Shown: one piece after another, positions 25,330 through 34,117 of the stretch
Layout of the letters: every line of letters begins with the position of its first letter
How positions within the stretch are numbered: position 1 is the stretch's first letter
Origin: DAIUFH01 sp036844705
GTDB lineage: Bacteria > Bacillota > Clostridia > Tissierellales > Tissierellaceae
Direction of reading: 5' to 3'
Assembly (NCBI GenBank): GCA_036844705.1
Contig: DAIUFH010000006.1
Span: 1 to 52,495 of the forward strand
Length of the DNA stretch: 52,495 nucleotides
Translations under genes and position numbers: made by a program
The notes under the pieces: generated by a model
Databases searched by the model: none
What the model saw: only the letters and a program-made list of their open reading frames with translations
Told to the model about the DNA's origin: nothing

Positions 25330-26580
25330 ATGAAATTATCTGTAGGATATGGGATGAAACCACAGAAATTTGAAATTCCAGATAATCAAATAATGGGTAT
25401 TTTAAAAACTAATGAGTTTGAAATTGGTTTAATAGGTGTTGAAGAGGTTAAAAGATCATTGGATAATCCCATTGGGTCTGAGAAGGTTGAAAAACTTATA
25501 AAACCTGGAGAAAAAGTTGTTATCATAACAAGCGATATAACAAGGCCTGTTCCAAGCTATAAAATAATACCATCTATATTAGATAAACTTTACGAAGCAG
25601 GAATTAATAAAGAAGATATTGTGGTTGTATTAGCTTTAGGTAGCCATAGGGGACATACAGATGAAGAAAAGATAAAGCTTGTAGGTGAAAGAGTTTTTAA
25701 TGAGGTTAAATGTATTGATTCTGATGCAAATGATTGTGTACGAATGGGTGTAACTAGTGCAGGTACTCCAGTAGATATATTTAGAGTAGTGGCTGAGGCA
25801 GATAGGAGAATTTGTGTAGGAAATATTGAATATCATTATTTTGCAGGTTATAGCGGAGGAGCAAAAGCTATAATGCCAGGAGTATCAACACCAAGTGCTA
25901 TACAAGCTAATCATGGTAAAATGATTCTGGACGATGCCAAGGCAGGTAAATTGGAAGGTAATCCTGTCAGGGATGATTTAGAGGAGGCAATAAAATATTG
26001 TCCAATTGATTTTATTGTTAATGTAATTTTGGATGAAAAAAAAGAAATAGTTTATTGCGTAGCTGGAGATTTTATTAAGGCGCATAGAGAAGGATGCAAG
26101 TTTCTAGATAAAATTTATAAAAAACAACTTGAAAGAAAGGCAGATATTATCATAGTATCTCAAGGTGGAGCACCTAAGGATTTAAACTTATATCAAACCC
26201 AAAAAGCTCTTGATAATGCTAAGCACGCTATTAAAGATGGCGGGATTATTATCTTAGTAGGCTCTTGTAGAGAAGGTCTTGGCAATAAAATCTTTGAACA
26301 ATGGATGATTGAAGCCAATTCTCCAGATGACTTGATAGATAGAATAAGAAAAAACTTCAAGCTTGGAGGACATAAAGCTGCCGCTATAGCTTTAGTATTA
26401 AAGAAAGCTAAAATATTCATGGTATCAGAAATGGATTCTGATATAGTAAAATCAATATTTATGGAACCCTATGATACTGTACAGCTGGCATATGAAGCAG
26501 CAATTAAAGAACTAGGTGATGACGTAGGGGTACTAATTATGCCTTATGGTGGTTCAACATTACCTGTTGTGAATGAATAA
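25330..26580 (+). CDS. LarA-family nickel-dependent hydroxyacid racemase/epimerase
   Basis: A 416-residue protein of the LarA (DUF2088) superfamily, whose members racemise lactate, malate and other 2-hydroxyacids with the nickel-pincer nucleotide cofactor. Counterparts of the LarA catalytic residues are seen: SHRGH (His106), IEYHYFAGYSGGAK (His169, Lys179) and QANH (His195). The usual GGRK is GGAK, the Arg being lost. With fumarases, a malic enzyme and a TRAP importer around it, malate racemase is the most attractive guess, letting D-malate enter the L-malate route. larB, larC and larE are not in the window, so cofactor genes must lie elsewhere. The family is sure, the substrate inferred. Confidence 0.85.
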   Translation: MKLSVGYGMKPQKFEIPDNQIMGILKTNEFEIGLIGVEEVKRSLDNPIGSEKVEKLIKPGEKVVIITSDITRPVPSYKIIPSILDKLYEAGINKEDIVVVLALGSHRGHTDEEKIKLVGERVFNEVKCIDSDANDCVRMGVTSAGTPVDIFRVVAEADRRICVGNIEYHYFAGYSGGAKAIMPGVSTPSAIQANHGKMILDDAKAGKLEGNPVRDDLEEAIKYCPIDFIVNVILDEKKEIVYCVAGDFIKAHREGCKFLDKIYKKQLERKADIIIVSQGGAPKDLNLYQTQKALDNAKHAIKDGGIIILVGSCREGLGNKIFEQWMIEANSPDDLIDRIRKNFKLGGHKAAAIALVLKKAKIFMVSEMDSDIVKSIFMEPYDTVQLAYEAAIKELGDDVGVLIMPYGGSTLPVVNE

Positions 26581-26591
26581 GGAGGATAGTT

Positions 26592-27764
26592 ATGGATTTA
26601 AGAGAAGAAGCATTAAAGCTGCATAAGGATAATAAAGGCAAAATTGAAGTTGTTAGTAAGGTTAAAGTAGAAAATGCAAGAGATTTGAGCTTAGCGTACA
26701 CACCAGGAGTAGCTGAACCATGTAAAGAAATTCATTTGAATCCTGATCTTATATATGATTATACAAATAAAGGGAATATGGTTGCTGTTGTAACTGATGG
26801 TTCTGCAGTACTAGGCTTAGGCAATATCGGTGCAAGAGCAGGAATGCCTGTTATGGAAGGTAAGGCAGTATTATTTAAATCATTTGCTAATGTGGATGCA
26901 TTTCCTATTTGCTTGGAAAGTCAAGATGTAGAGGTAATAGTTGAAACTGTTAAACAAATAGCTCCATCCTTTGGTGGTATTAATCTAGAAGATATCGCAG
27001 CACCAAGATGCTTCGAAATAGAAGAGAGGTTAAAGAAAGAATTAGATATTCCCGTATTCCATGATGATCAGCATGGCACTGCAGTCATTGTATTATCGGG
27101 AATAATTAATGGCTTAAAAGTAGTAGGTAAGAAAATTGAAGATGTTACAGCTGTTATAAGTGGTGCTGGTGCTGCTGGTATAGCTATATCAAGATTACTT
27201 ATTAATGCTGGAATCAAGGATGTAATTATCTGCAATAGTAGAGGTATATTAGAAAAGTCCGATGAAAAACTTGATCCAATTAGAAAAGAAATGGCTTTAG
27301 TATCAAATAAAACTAACAAAAAAGGATCTCTAGCAGATGCTATGGTAGGCTCGGATATATTTATAGGTGTTTCTGCACCAAATATAGTCACAAAAGAAAT
27401 GGTAGAAAGCATGAATGAAAATTCAATCGCTTTTGCTATGGCTAACCCTGTACCAGAAGTTTTACCAGAAGTTGCATTAGCAGGTGGAATAAGAGTAATG
27501 GGAACAGGTAGATCGGATTTTCCTAATCAAATCAACAATGTATTAGCATTTCCAGGAATATTCAGAGGAACTTTTGATGTAAGAGCTACAGAAATTAATG
27601 AAGAAATGAAATTAGCAGCAGCATATGCAATTTCTGGACTAGTTACTGATGAAGAACTAAATGAAAATTATATAATTCCAAAAGCTTTTGATGAAAGAGT
27701 AGCGAAAACAGTATCTAAAGCTGTTGCAGAAGCAGCTATAAAAACAGGTGTAAGCAGAATTTAA
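26592..27764 (+). CDS. Malic enzyme, short NAD(P)-dependent bacterial form
   Basis: Oxidatively decarboxylates L-malate to pyruvate and CO2 in the cytosol. The 390 residues fit the short bacterial form. Motifs are LSLAYTPGVAEPCKEI with the catalytic Tyr, AVVTDGSAVLGLGNIG, GGINLEDIAAPRCFEIE with metal ligands, PVFHDDQHGTAV, and the Rossmann loop VISGAGAAGIAI. AAGGAGGATAG precedes the ATG; the gene begins 11 bases after the LarA-family gene and is closed by a terminator, so it ends the operon. It would take malate from the hydratases and the racemase to pyruvate. Confidence 0.94.
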   Translation: MDLREEALKLHKDNKGKIEVVSKVKVENARDLSLAYTPGVAEPCKEIHLNPDLIYDYTNKGNMVAVVTDGSAVLGLGNIGARAGMPVMEGKAVLFKSFANVDAFPICLESQDVEVIVETVKQIAPSFGGINLEDIAAPRCFEIEERLKKELDIPVFHDDQHGTAVIVLSGIINGLKVVGKKIEDVTAVISGAGAAGIAISRLLINAGIKDVIICNSRGILEKSDEKLDPIRKEMALVSNKTNKKGSLADAMVGSDIFIGVSAPNIVTKEMVESMNENSIAFAMANPVPEVLPEVALAGGIRVMGTGRSDFPNQINNVLAFPGIFRGTFDVRATEINEEMKLAAAYAISGLVTDEELNENYIIPKAFDERVAKTVSKAVAEAAIKTGVSRI

Positions 27765-27776
27765 TTTATATAAAGT

Positions 27777-27827
27777 GGATCCTATGAAATAGACATTTCA
27801 AATGATTATTAAAATAGGGTCCTTTTT
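27777..27827 (+). terminator. Intrinsic terminator after the malic enzyme gene
   Basis: GGATCCTAT (27777-27785) pairs with ATAGGGTCC (27814-27822), with one G-U pair, followed by TTTTT. The loop is long. This marks the end of the fumarase-TRAP-malic enzyme operon. Confidence 0.65.
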
Positions 27828-27882
27828 AAACTATGCATATAAGAGGTTATAGAAATGATATTGGGAAGAACTGTTAGTTGAC

Positions 27883-27911
27883 TTGTACATATCCCTTTAA
27901 CACTATATAAT
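27883..27911 (+). promoter_or_regulatory. Promoter of the DegV gene
   Basis: TTGTAC (27883-27888) and TATAAT (27906-27911) with a 17-base spacer, about 60 bases before the degV start. Confidence 0.6.
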
Positions 27912-27971
27912 ATATATTAGAAACGGAAAAGATTTCAAATGTAGATGTTATATTAAAAGGGGTGAAGACTT

Positions 27972-28799
27972 ATGATTCAATTAGTCACTGACAGTTCTGC
28001 AGACATGCCTAAAGAATTGCTTGAAGAGTATGATATTCATGTAGTTCCCCTTACAATATCAATAGATGGCATAGATTATAAAGAGGGAGTAGATATTGCT
28101 CCTCAGGAGTTTTATGTAAAGATGTTTAATTCGAAGAATTTACCTAAGACCTCTCAACCTTCTCCTGGGGAATTTGCAGAAACTTTTAGGAAGCTGTCAA
28201 AAAAAGGGTCAGTTTTATGTTTGACTATATCCTCTAGCTTAAGTGGTACATATCAGGCTGCCTGTTTAGGGAAAGAAGCATCAGGCGTTGATGTGAAAGT
28301 TATAGATACCTGGGCTGGCTCATTGGCACATGGATTGCAGTTAATTGAAGTAAGGAAGCTTGAAAAACAAGGGAAATCCATTGAGGAAATAGTAGATTAT
28401 CTTGAGAGGTATAAGAAACAATCAAACATACTGATATTGCTAGATACCCTTGAGAATATAGTAAAGGGTGGGCGATTGAGCAAGTTCCAAGGCTCAATTG
28501 CAAAAATGCTAGACATCAAAGTACTGCTCCATAATGTAGAGGGAAAGGTAGAAATCCTAGAAAAGATACATGGAAGAAGGAGATTTTTGAACAGAGCATT
28601 GGATATAATCGGTGAAAGAAAAGAGAATTTCACTGATATAATATTTGGTATAACACATGTTGACAATATAAGGGATGCTGAATATTTAAAGAAGGAAATA
28701 ATAAAAAGATATGCACCAAAGGATGTAATTATTAATTATATGGGTGCAACTATGGGAACTTATGCAGGTAAAGATGGTATGATATTGAGCTTTTATTAG
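27972..28799 (+). CDS. DegV family fatty acid-binding protein
   Basis: A 275-residue two-domain DegV/FakB-type protein. These bind a single fatty acid and, in organisms with FakA, present it for phosphorylation. The start LVTDSSADMPKELLEEYDI and VVPLTISIDG, the TSQPSPGEF loop, CLTISSSLSGTYQAA, and VKGGRLSKFQG are standard family motifs. It has its own promoter and AAAGGGGTGA binding site. No fakA is nearby. Nothing unusual. Confidence 0.93.
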   Translation: MIQLVTDSSADMPKELLEEYDIHVVPLTISIDGIDYKEGVDIAPQEFYVKMFNSKNLPKTSQPSPGEFAETFRKLSKKGSVLCLTISSSLSGTYQAACLGKEASGVDVKVIDTWAGSLAHGLQLIEVRKLEKQGKSIEEIVDYLERYKKQSNILILLDTLENIVKGGRLSKFQGSIAKMLDIKVLLHNVEGKVEILEKIHGRRRFLNRALDIIGERKENFTDIIFGITHVDNIRDAEYLKKEIIKRYAPKDVIINYMGATMGTYAGKDGMILSFY

Positions 28800-28865
28800 A
28801 ATTACTTCTCCAATATATGGTTAATTAGGCATAAATATGGTATGCTGGTCATAGGAGGGGATATT

Positions 28866-30938
28866 GTGAAAAAGTTAAAATTTAAATCGTTAATGTTTGT
28901 TATGATATTAACACTATTAGTTACATGTATACCATCTTATGGATTTGCAGAAGGAGAGAGCTTAGATAAAGGTATTCAAAAGATTAGAACCCTATTTGAA
29001 CTAGGAGATGAATATGAGGATTTTGATAAACATCAGTATGATGCTTACAATGGGAAGAAAGTGACTAGCTTATCATGGAGAGGTCAAAATAATAATATTA
29101 GTGTTGATATCGATGAAGAGGGAAATATAATAGGTTATTGGAAAAACGAATATAACAATCTAGATAGAAATCCAAGGATTTATAAATTTCCTAAAATAAC
29201 TAAAGAACAAGGGGAGAAAACAGCTAAGGATTTTATAAAAAAATTATATCCTAGTATATTAGATAACATTCAACTTGTAAATGAAGATGAACTTTATAGT
29301 ACATATCGTAGAGATAATTTAGGAGGATATAGCTATAATTATGTAATGATAGAAAATGACATTGTATTTAATGAAAATACTGTCTATGTTAATGTTGATA
29401 ATAAAACTGGAGAAGTAACTAGTTTTAATATTAATTGGAAGGAAGGCCTAGAATTTCAAGATACGAAAGGTATTATATCAAAGGATGAAGCGAAAGAAAT
29501 ATATGTAAATAATGTCGATTTAGAATTGGCATATGAAGTAAAAGAAACAGATAAAGATATAAAATCATACTTAGAATATAATATTATAGATATAGATAAG
29601 ACAGTAGATGCTAAAACCAAGGATATGCTGAGTACTTCATATAAATCTATATATTCTATATATGGCTCTACTTTAAATCAAAATATGGAAAATCTATCAA
29701 TTAAGGAAGAAAACAAATTGATTGATTTGAAAAAAGTTATTAGTAGGAAAGTAGCAAGTGAAAAGATATTAGACACTTTTAAACTGGGAGAAGGATATGA
29801 AGTTAGGGATCATAAATTAAAGGGTAATAAAGAAAAAGATGTTTATATATGGGAAGTAATGGTTATGAAACATGTTGGAAACCACGGAAGTGGTGTTAGT
29901 GCAAGAATCAATGCTAAAACAGGAGAGATTTTAGATTTTTCTGACCCTGGCTCTTGGGATGAAGAATCAGAGGAATTGAAGTATAATAAAGAAGAGCTGC
30001 TTGAAAAGGCAAAAGAAGTTATAAAAAATAACAGTCCTGAAAAGTATAAAGAAGTAGAATATATAGAGGAAGAAGATTTAGATTCAGTTTATGGTAGAAA
30101 TAATATATCAAATTTTCAATTTGTAAGAAAAGTAAATGATATCAAAGTTAAAGATGAAGGATTCAGAGTAGCTTTAAGCAATATTACTGGTAATGTAACA
30201 TCATATAATTATAACTGGAGCAATGCGGAGTTTGAAACTCCAGAAAATATAATAGAAATAAATAAGGCTAAGGAAATACTATTTGAAGACAGAGAATTAA
30301 ATTTAGAGTATCAAACTGAAAAGAAAGAAAAAGAAAAAAAGAATGTTAAGCTAGTATATGATTTTAAAGATAAACATTTAGTAGTAGATGCTAAAAAGGC
30401 AGAAATAATAGACAATAGAAAAGAGTTAATGGCAAAGACGGGAATAAAAGAATATAAAGATATTGAAAATAGTTTCGCTAAAAATCAGATTCAGAAATTA
30501 CAAAAATATATTTTTTTATTTGAGGGAGAAGAATTCAAACCAAAACAAGAAATAACTCAGAAAGAGTTTTTCCAATTACTTGCTCAAACTAAGGATATAT
30601 ATTATTTGTATGAAGATCAAAACTATTTGTATGAAAGATTAATTAATGAGGGTATTTTAAAACAAGAAGAAAAAAGTATGGAAGCAAAAGTAACTAGAGA
30701 AGAAGCTGTAAAGTATATAATTAGGGCTTTTGGACAGGAGCCATTAGATAATATACGGGATGTATATAAATTAGAGTATGATGATGCAGATAAAATATCA
30801 CCTAATTTAAAAGGGCATGTAGCAATTGCTGAAGGGCTAGGACTTATAAGTGGAGATGGAAATTTCAGACCGACAGATAATTTAACAAGAGAAGAGGCAG
30901 CTGTTATAATATACAATATCTTGAATAGGGATATATAA
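28866..30938 (+). CDS. Secreted YcdB/YcdC-repeat protein with C-terminal SLH-like segment
   Basis: A 690-residue exported protein. GTG 28866 follows AGGAGGGG; the signal peptide (about 1-25) ends in SYGFA. Two to three repeated PepSY/YcdB-type units follow, recognised by the recurring pattern of a Val-Asp-Tyr strand, 'TGEVTSFNINW' and 'TGNVTSYNYNW' (about 170-185 and 435-450). The last ~60 residues (AIAEGLGLISGDGNFRPTDN then LTREEAAVIIYNIL) match an S-layer homology repeat, with a degenerate earlier one before it. It is probably held on the cell wall by the SLH repeats. Molecular function is unknown. A strong terminator follows. Confidence 0.8.
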   Translation: MKKLKFKSLMFVMILTLLVTCIPSYGFAEGESLDKGIQKIRTLFELGDEYEDFDKHQYDAYNGKKVTSLSWRGQNNNISVDIDEEGNIIGYWKNEYNNLDRNPRIYKFPKITKEQGEKTAKDFIKKLYPSILDNIQLVNEDELYSTYRRDNLGGYSYNYVMIENDIVFNENTVYVNVDNKTGEVTSFNINWKEGLEFQDTKGIISKDEAKEIYVNNVDLELAYEVKETDKDIKSYLEYNIIDIDKTVDAKTKDMLSTSYKSIYSIYGSTLNQNMENLSIKEENKLIDLKKVISRKVASEKILDTFKLGEGYEVRDHKLKGNKEKDVYIWEVMVMKHVGNHGSGVSARINAKTGEILDFSDPGSWDEESEELKYNKEELLEKAKEVIKNNSPEKYKEVEYIEEEDLDSVYGRNNISNFQFVRKVNDIKVKDEGFRVALSNITGNVTSYNYNWSNAEFETPENIIEINKAKEILFEDRELNLEYQTEKKEKEKKNVKLVYDFKDKHLVVDAKKAEIIDNRKELMAKTGIKEYKDIENSFAKNQIQKLQKYIFLFEGEEFKPKQEITQKEFFQLLAQTKDIYYLYEDQNYLYERLINEGILKQEEKSMEAKVTREEAVKYIIRAFGQEPLDNIRDVYKLEYDDADKISPNLKGHVAIAEGLGLISGDGNFRPTDNLTREEAAVIIYNILNRDI

Positions 30939-30984
30939 TGAACAAACCGACAATGTTAGTGTAAACTGAAAAATATAATCTTAG

Positions 30985-31027
30985 GGCTTAGGATCATATC
31001 TATAAACATGATTCCTAAGCCTTTAAT
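30985..31027 (+). terminator. Intrinsic terminator after the YcdB/SLH gene
   Basis: GGCTTAGGATCAT pairs with ATGATTCCTAAGCC (one bulged base), followed by TTTAATTTT. Confidence 0.75.
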
Positions 31028-31090
31028 TTTGCATAAATTTGCTCGCCAATATCAAATAGTATAGAGAATTTCATAGAATTATTTTTTAAT

Positions 31091-31182
31091 ATATGAATAA
31101 ATATTCACATATTCATATTGACATTTTTAAAACTTAAGCATACAATAATAATATAACATATGAATGATTGTTCAATCGTTCA
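31091..31182 (+). promoter_or_regulatory. Promoter of the arsR-cadA operon with two ArsR-type operators
   Basis: TTGACA (31118-31123), a 17-base spacer and TACAAT (31141-31146) form a near-consensus promoter. It is flanked by two inverted repeats. Upstream is ATATGAATA-AA-TATTCACAT (31091-31110). Downstream is TGAATGATTG-TT-CAATCGTTCA (31161-31182). Both have TGAA/TTCA half-sites typical of ArsR/SmtB operators. The encoded ArsR-type protein is the obvious ligand, giving autoregulation released by metal. Confidence 0.75.
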
Positions 31183-31210
31183 ATTTATGGCCGACCAAAG
31201 GGGTGGAAAA

Positions 31211-31579
31211 ATGGAAGAGAAAAAGGAATTAGATAGATGTGAAATTACGGTGATACACGAGGATGTAGTTAAACGAGTTAGTAAAAATCTACCAGATGAA
31301 GAAGATTTGTATGACTTAGCAGAATTGTTTAAAGTATTTGGGGATTCAACGAGGGTTAGAATTCTTTGTGCTTTAGATGAGGCTGAAATGTGTGTATGCG
31401 ATATAGCAGCCTTATTAAATATGACTCAGTCTGCAATCTCTCACCAACTAAGAGTATTAAAACAAGCAAGACTTGTAAAAAACAGAAAAGAAGGTAAGGT
31501 TGTTTATTATTCCTTGGATGATGATCACGTTAAATCAATATTCAATCAAGGGTTAATGCATATTAAGGAAAGACAATAG
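31211..31579 (+). CDS. ArsR/SmtB-family metal-sensing repressor (CadC/CzrA-like)
   Basis: A 122-residue winged-helix repressor. The recognition region is ALLNMTQSAISHQLRVLKQA RLV followed by the wing NRKEGKVVYYSLDDDH. EMCVCDIA just before it corresponds to the CadC/ArsR alpha-3 metal-binding cysteines, while DDHVKSIF in the last helix supplies possible alpha-5 ligands (Asp, His). GGGGTGGAAAA sets ATG 31211; an upstream in-frame ATG at 31160 lies in the operator. It is 18 bases ahead of a P1B-type ATPase, so Cd, Zn or Pb sensing is expected. Confidence 0.92.
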   Translation: MEEKKELDRCEITVIHEDVVKRVSKNLPDEEDLYDLAELFKVFGDSTRVRILCALDEAEMCVCDIAALLNMTQSAISHQLRVLKQARLVKNRKEGKVVYYSLDDDHVKSIFNQGLMHIKERQ

Positions 31580-31597
31580 GGGCCAGGAGGTGATTAC

Positions 31598-33955
31598 ATG
31601 GTGAAAGAAGAATTAATATTGGAAGGATTAGATTGTGCACACTGTTCTGCGAAGATTGAACATGATGTAAATAAAATTGAAGGTGTTAGTGCCACAATGA
31701 ATTTTATATCAAAAACTCTTACTTTAGAAACAGATAACGGCTATGACCATAAGAGCTTAATGGAACAAGTCAAATCCATAGTTCATAAGCATGAACCTGA
31801 AGTTAAAATTATTGAAAAAAAGAAAGATGAGATAATTAAAAGAACATATATACTTGAGGGTCTAGATTGTGCAAATTGCGCAGCGAAGATTGAAGAAAAA
31901 GTAAATTGTCTTGAAGGAGTTGAGCATGCATCAATAGATTTTGTTTCTAAGAAATTAAAAGTTGAGATAAATAACAAGCTTAGGCTACCGGAGATTATTG
32001 AAGATGTAAAGAAGATTGTTAAGAATATAGAACCTGATGTAAAGATAATTAGTGAGCAGGAGATTATAGAAAAAAAAGCCGAAGCTAATGATGATAGTGA
32101 AAAATCGGAGATAATAGGGCAAATTACTAAGATAATTATCAGTGGAGTGTTATTAATTTTAGGCTCTTTACTAAATGTATCACCTTTATTTAAACTCATA
32201 ATATTTTTATTTAGCTATGTAATTGTTGGAGGAGAAATCATACTAAAAGCTATAAAAAATATTAAAAGGGGACAGGTTTTTGACGAGAATTTCCTTATGG
32301 GTTTTGCAACAATAGGTGCATTCTTTGTAGGGGAATATGCAGAAGCAGTAGGAGTAATGCTATTTTATCAGATAGGAGAGCTGTTCCAAGATATCGCAGT
32401 AAATCATTCGAGAAAATCTATTAGTGCTCTAATGGATATTAGACCTGATTATGCAAATCTTAAGATAGACAATGATGTATCGATTGTCTCACCGGAAGAC
32501 GTTAAGATTGGGGATATCATAGTTGTAAAGCCAGGTGAAAAGATTCCTCTTGACGGAAGAGTTATCGAAGGACACTCTATGGTTGATACATCTGCTCTAA
32601 CCGGGGAATCAGTACCAAGAGAGCTTAAAGTAGGAAGCGAAGCTTTAAGTGGTTTTATTAACAATAATGGTGTTTTAAATATTGAGGTAACGAAGAACTT
32701 TGGTGAATCCACAGTTTCTAAAATATTAGACTTGGTGGAAAACGCAAGCAGCAAAAAGGCTCCAACAGAGAATTTCATTACAAAATTTGCTAGGTATTAT
32801 ACGCCTGCCGTTGTATTTGGAGCATTAGCTTTAGCAATTATTCCTCCAATTATAATTAATGGGGCTACATTTTCAGAGTGGATTTATAGGGCGTTGATAT
32901 TTCTTGTAATATCCTGTCCATGTGCATTGGTCATATCTATACCTTTGGGCTTCTTTGGAGGAATAGGTGGAGCTTCAAAAAGAGGAATATTAGTTAAAGG
33001 AAGCAATTACTTAGAAGCTTTAAACAATGTTGAAATAGTTATTTTTGATAAAACCGGAACCTTAACTAGAGGGGTATTCGATGTAACTGAAATTAACCCC
33101 AATGGTAAATATACAAAAGAGGAATTAATTGAAGCTGCAGCTTATGCGGAAATATATTCAAATCATCCAATAGCAAATTCAATTATAAAATTTTATGGTA
33201 AAGAAATTGATAAATCAAGGATTGAAAAATATGATGAAATATCAGGTCATGGAATTAAAGTAATAGTAGATAGTAAGGAAATTCTAGCCGGAAATATGAA
33301 GCTTATGAATATAGAGCATATAAGTTGTGATGATATCCAATCTATCGGAACAGTTGTCCATGTAGCAGTAGATAAGAATTATGTTGGATATATTATAATA
33401 TCTGATGAAATAAAAGAAGATTCAGTAAATGCAATTAAATCGTTAAAAAATCTTGGCGTGAAAAGAACAATTATGTTAACTGGAGATACTAGATTTGTTG
33501 GGGAGAAAGTAGGAAAAGAATTAGCTTTAGATGAGGTATACTCAGAGCTGCTCCCTGCGGATAAGGTAGATAGGCTAGAGCTGCTTGATAATAAAAAATC
33601 TGATAAGGGAAAGTTAGCATATGTTGGAGATGGTATCAATGATGCACCAGTACTTGCAAGGGCAGATATTGGGATAGCAATGGGTGGTTTAGGTTCTGAT
33701 GCAGCTATAGAAGCAGCAGACATTGTAATCATGACCGATGAACCATCAAAGATATCGGAGGCAATCAAGATTGCACATAGAACTAAGAAAATAGTATGGC
33801 AGAACATAATCTTTGCACTAGGTGTAAAAGCCATTTTTTTAATAATGGGTGCCTTTGGAATCGCTACTATGTGGGAAGCCGTATTTGCTGATGTGGGAGT
33901 TGCAGTTATTGCCATATTAAATTCAATGAGAGTAATGAATGTAAAAGATATATAA
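31598..33955 (+). CDS. cadA: Cadmium/zinc-exporting P1B-type ATPase with two HMA domains
   Basis: A 785-residue membrane pump that expels soft divalent metals using ATP. Two N-terminal heavy-metal-associated domains carry GLDCAHCSAK and GLDCANCAAK (cysteines near residues 10-14 and 88-94). The transmembrane metal site is the CPC in ISCPCALVISIP (about 440-442), which with the GFFGGIGGASKRGILVKG context is typical of Cd/Zn (P1B-2) rather than Cu pumps. DKTGTLT (Asp484 phosphorylated), SNHPIA and GDGINDAP follow. It is co-transcribed with the ArsR-type sensor 18 bases upstream and ends at a terminator. Confidence 0.94.
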   Translation: MVKEELILEGLDCAHCSAKIEHDVNKIEGVSATMNFISKTLTLETDNGYDHKSLMEQVKSIVHKHEPEVKIIEKKKDEIIKRTYILEGLDCANCAAKIEEKVNCLEGVEHASIDFVSKKLKVEINNKLRLPEIIEDVKKIVKNIEPDVKIISEQEIIEKKAEANDDSEKSEIIGQITKIIISGVLLILGSLLNVSPLFKLIIFLFSYVIVGGEIILKAIKNIKRGQVFDENFLMGFATIGAFFVGEYAEAVGVMLFYQIGELFQDIAVNHSRKSISALMDIRPDYANLKIDNDVSIVSPEDVKIGDIIVVKPGEKIPLDGRVIEGHSMVDTSALTGESVPRELKVGSEALSGFINNNGVLNIEVTKNFGESTVSKILDLVENASSKKAPTENFITKFARYYTPAVVFGALALAIIPPIIINGATFSEWIYRALIFLVISCPCALVISIPLGFFGGIGGASKRGILVKGSNYLEALNNVEIVIFDKTGTLTRGVFDVTEINPNGKYTKEELIEAAAYAEIYSNHPIANSIIKFYGKEIDKSRIEKYDEISGHGIKVIVDSKEILAGNMKLMNIEHISCDDIQSIGTVVHVAVDKNYVGYIIISDEIKEDSVNAIKSLKNLGVKRTIMLTGDTRFVGEKVGKELALDEVYSELLPADKVDRLELLDNKKSDKGKLAYVGDGINDAPVLARADIGIAMGGLGSDAAIEAADIVIMTDEPSKISEAIKIAHRTKKIVWQNIIFALGVKAIFLIMGAFGIATMWEAVFADVGVAVIAILNSMRVMNVKDI

Positions 33956-34003
33956 TGACCTAAGGGTATATATTTGGATAACGAAGCCGATTAGTGGGTA
34001 AAG

Positions 34004-34034
34004 ATAGTAGTGGGAAACCACTACTATTTTATTT
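34004..34034 (+). terminator. Intrinsic terminator after cadA
   Basis: ATAGTAGTGG (34004-34013) pairs perfectly with CCACTACTAT (34018-34027) around a GAAA tetraloop and is followed by a T-rich run. Confidence 0.85.
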
Positions 34035-34041
34035 AAATCAA

Positions 34042-34070
34042 TTTACTTTGAATAAATACTATTGTATAAT
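34042..34070 (+). promoter_or_regulatory. Promoter of the ccdA-thioredoxin operon
   Basis: TTTACT (34042-34047) and TATAAT (34065-34070) with a 17-base spacer, immediately after the cadA terminator and 48 bases before ccdA. Confidence 0.65.
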
Positions 34071-34117
34071 CATAAATATAGGGGGTAGGGGTATATATTA
34101 AAAGGGGGTTAGGCTTT

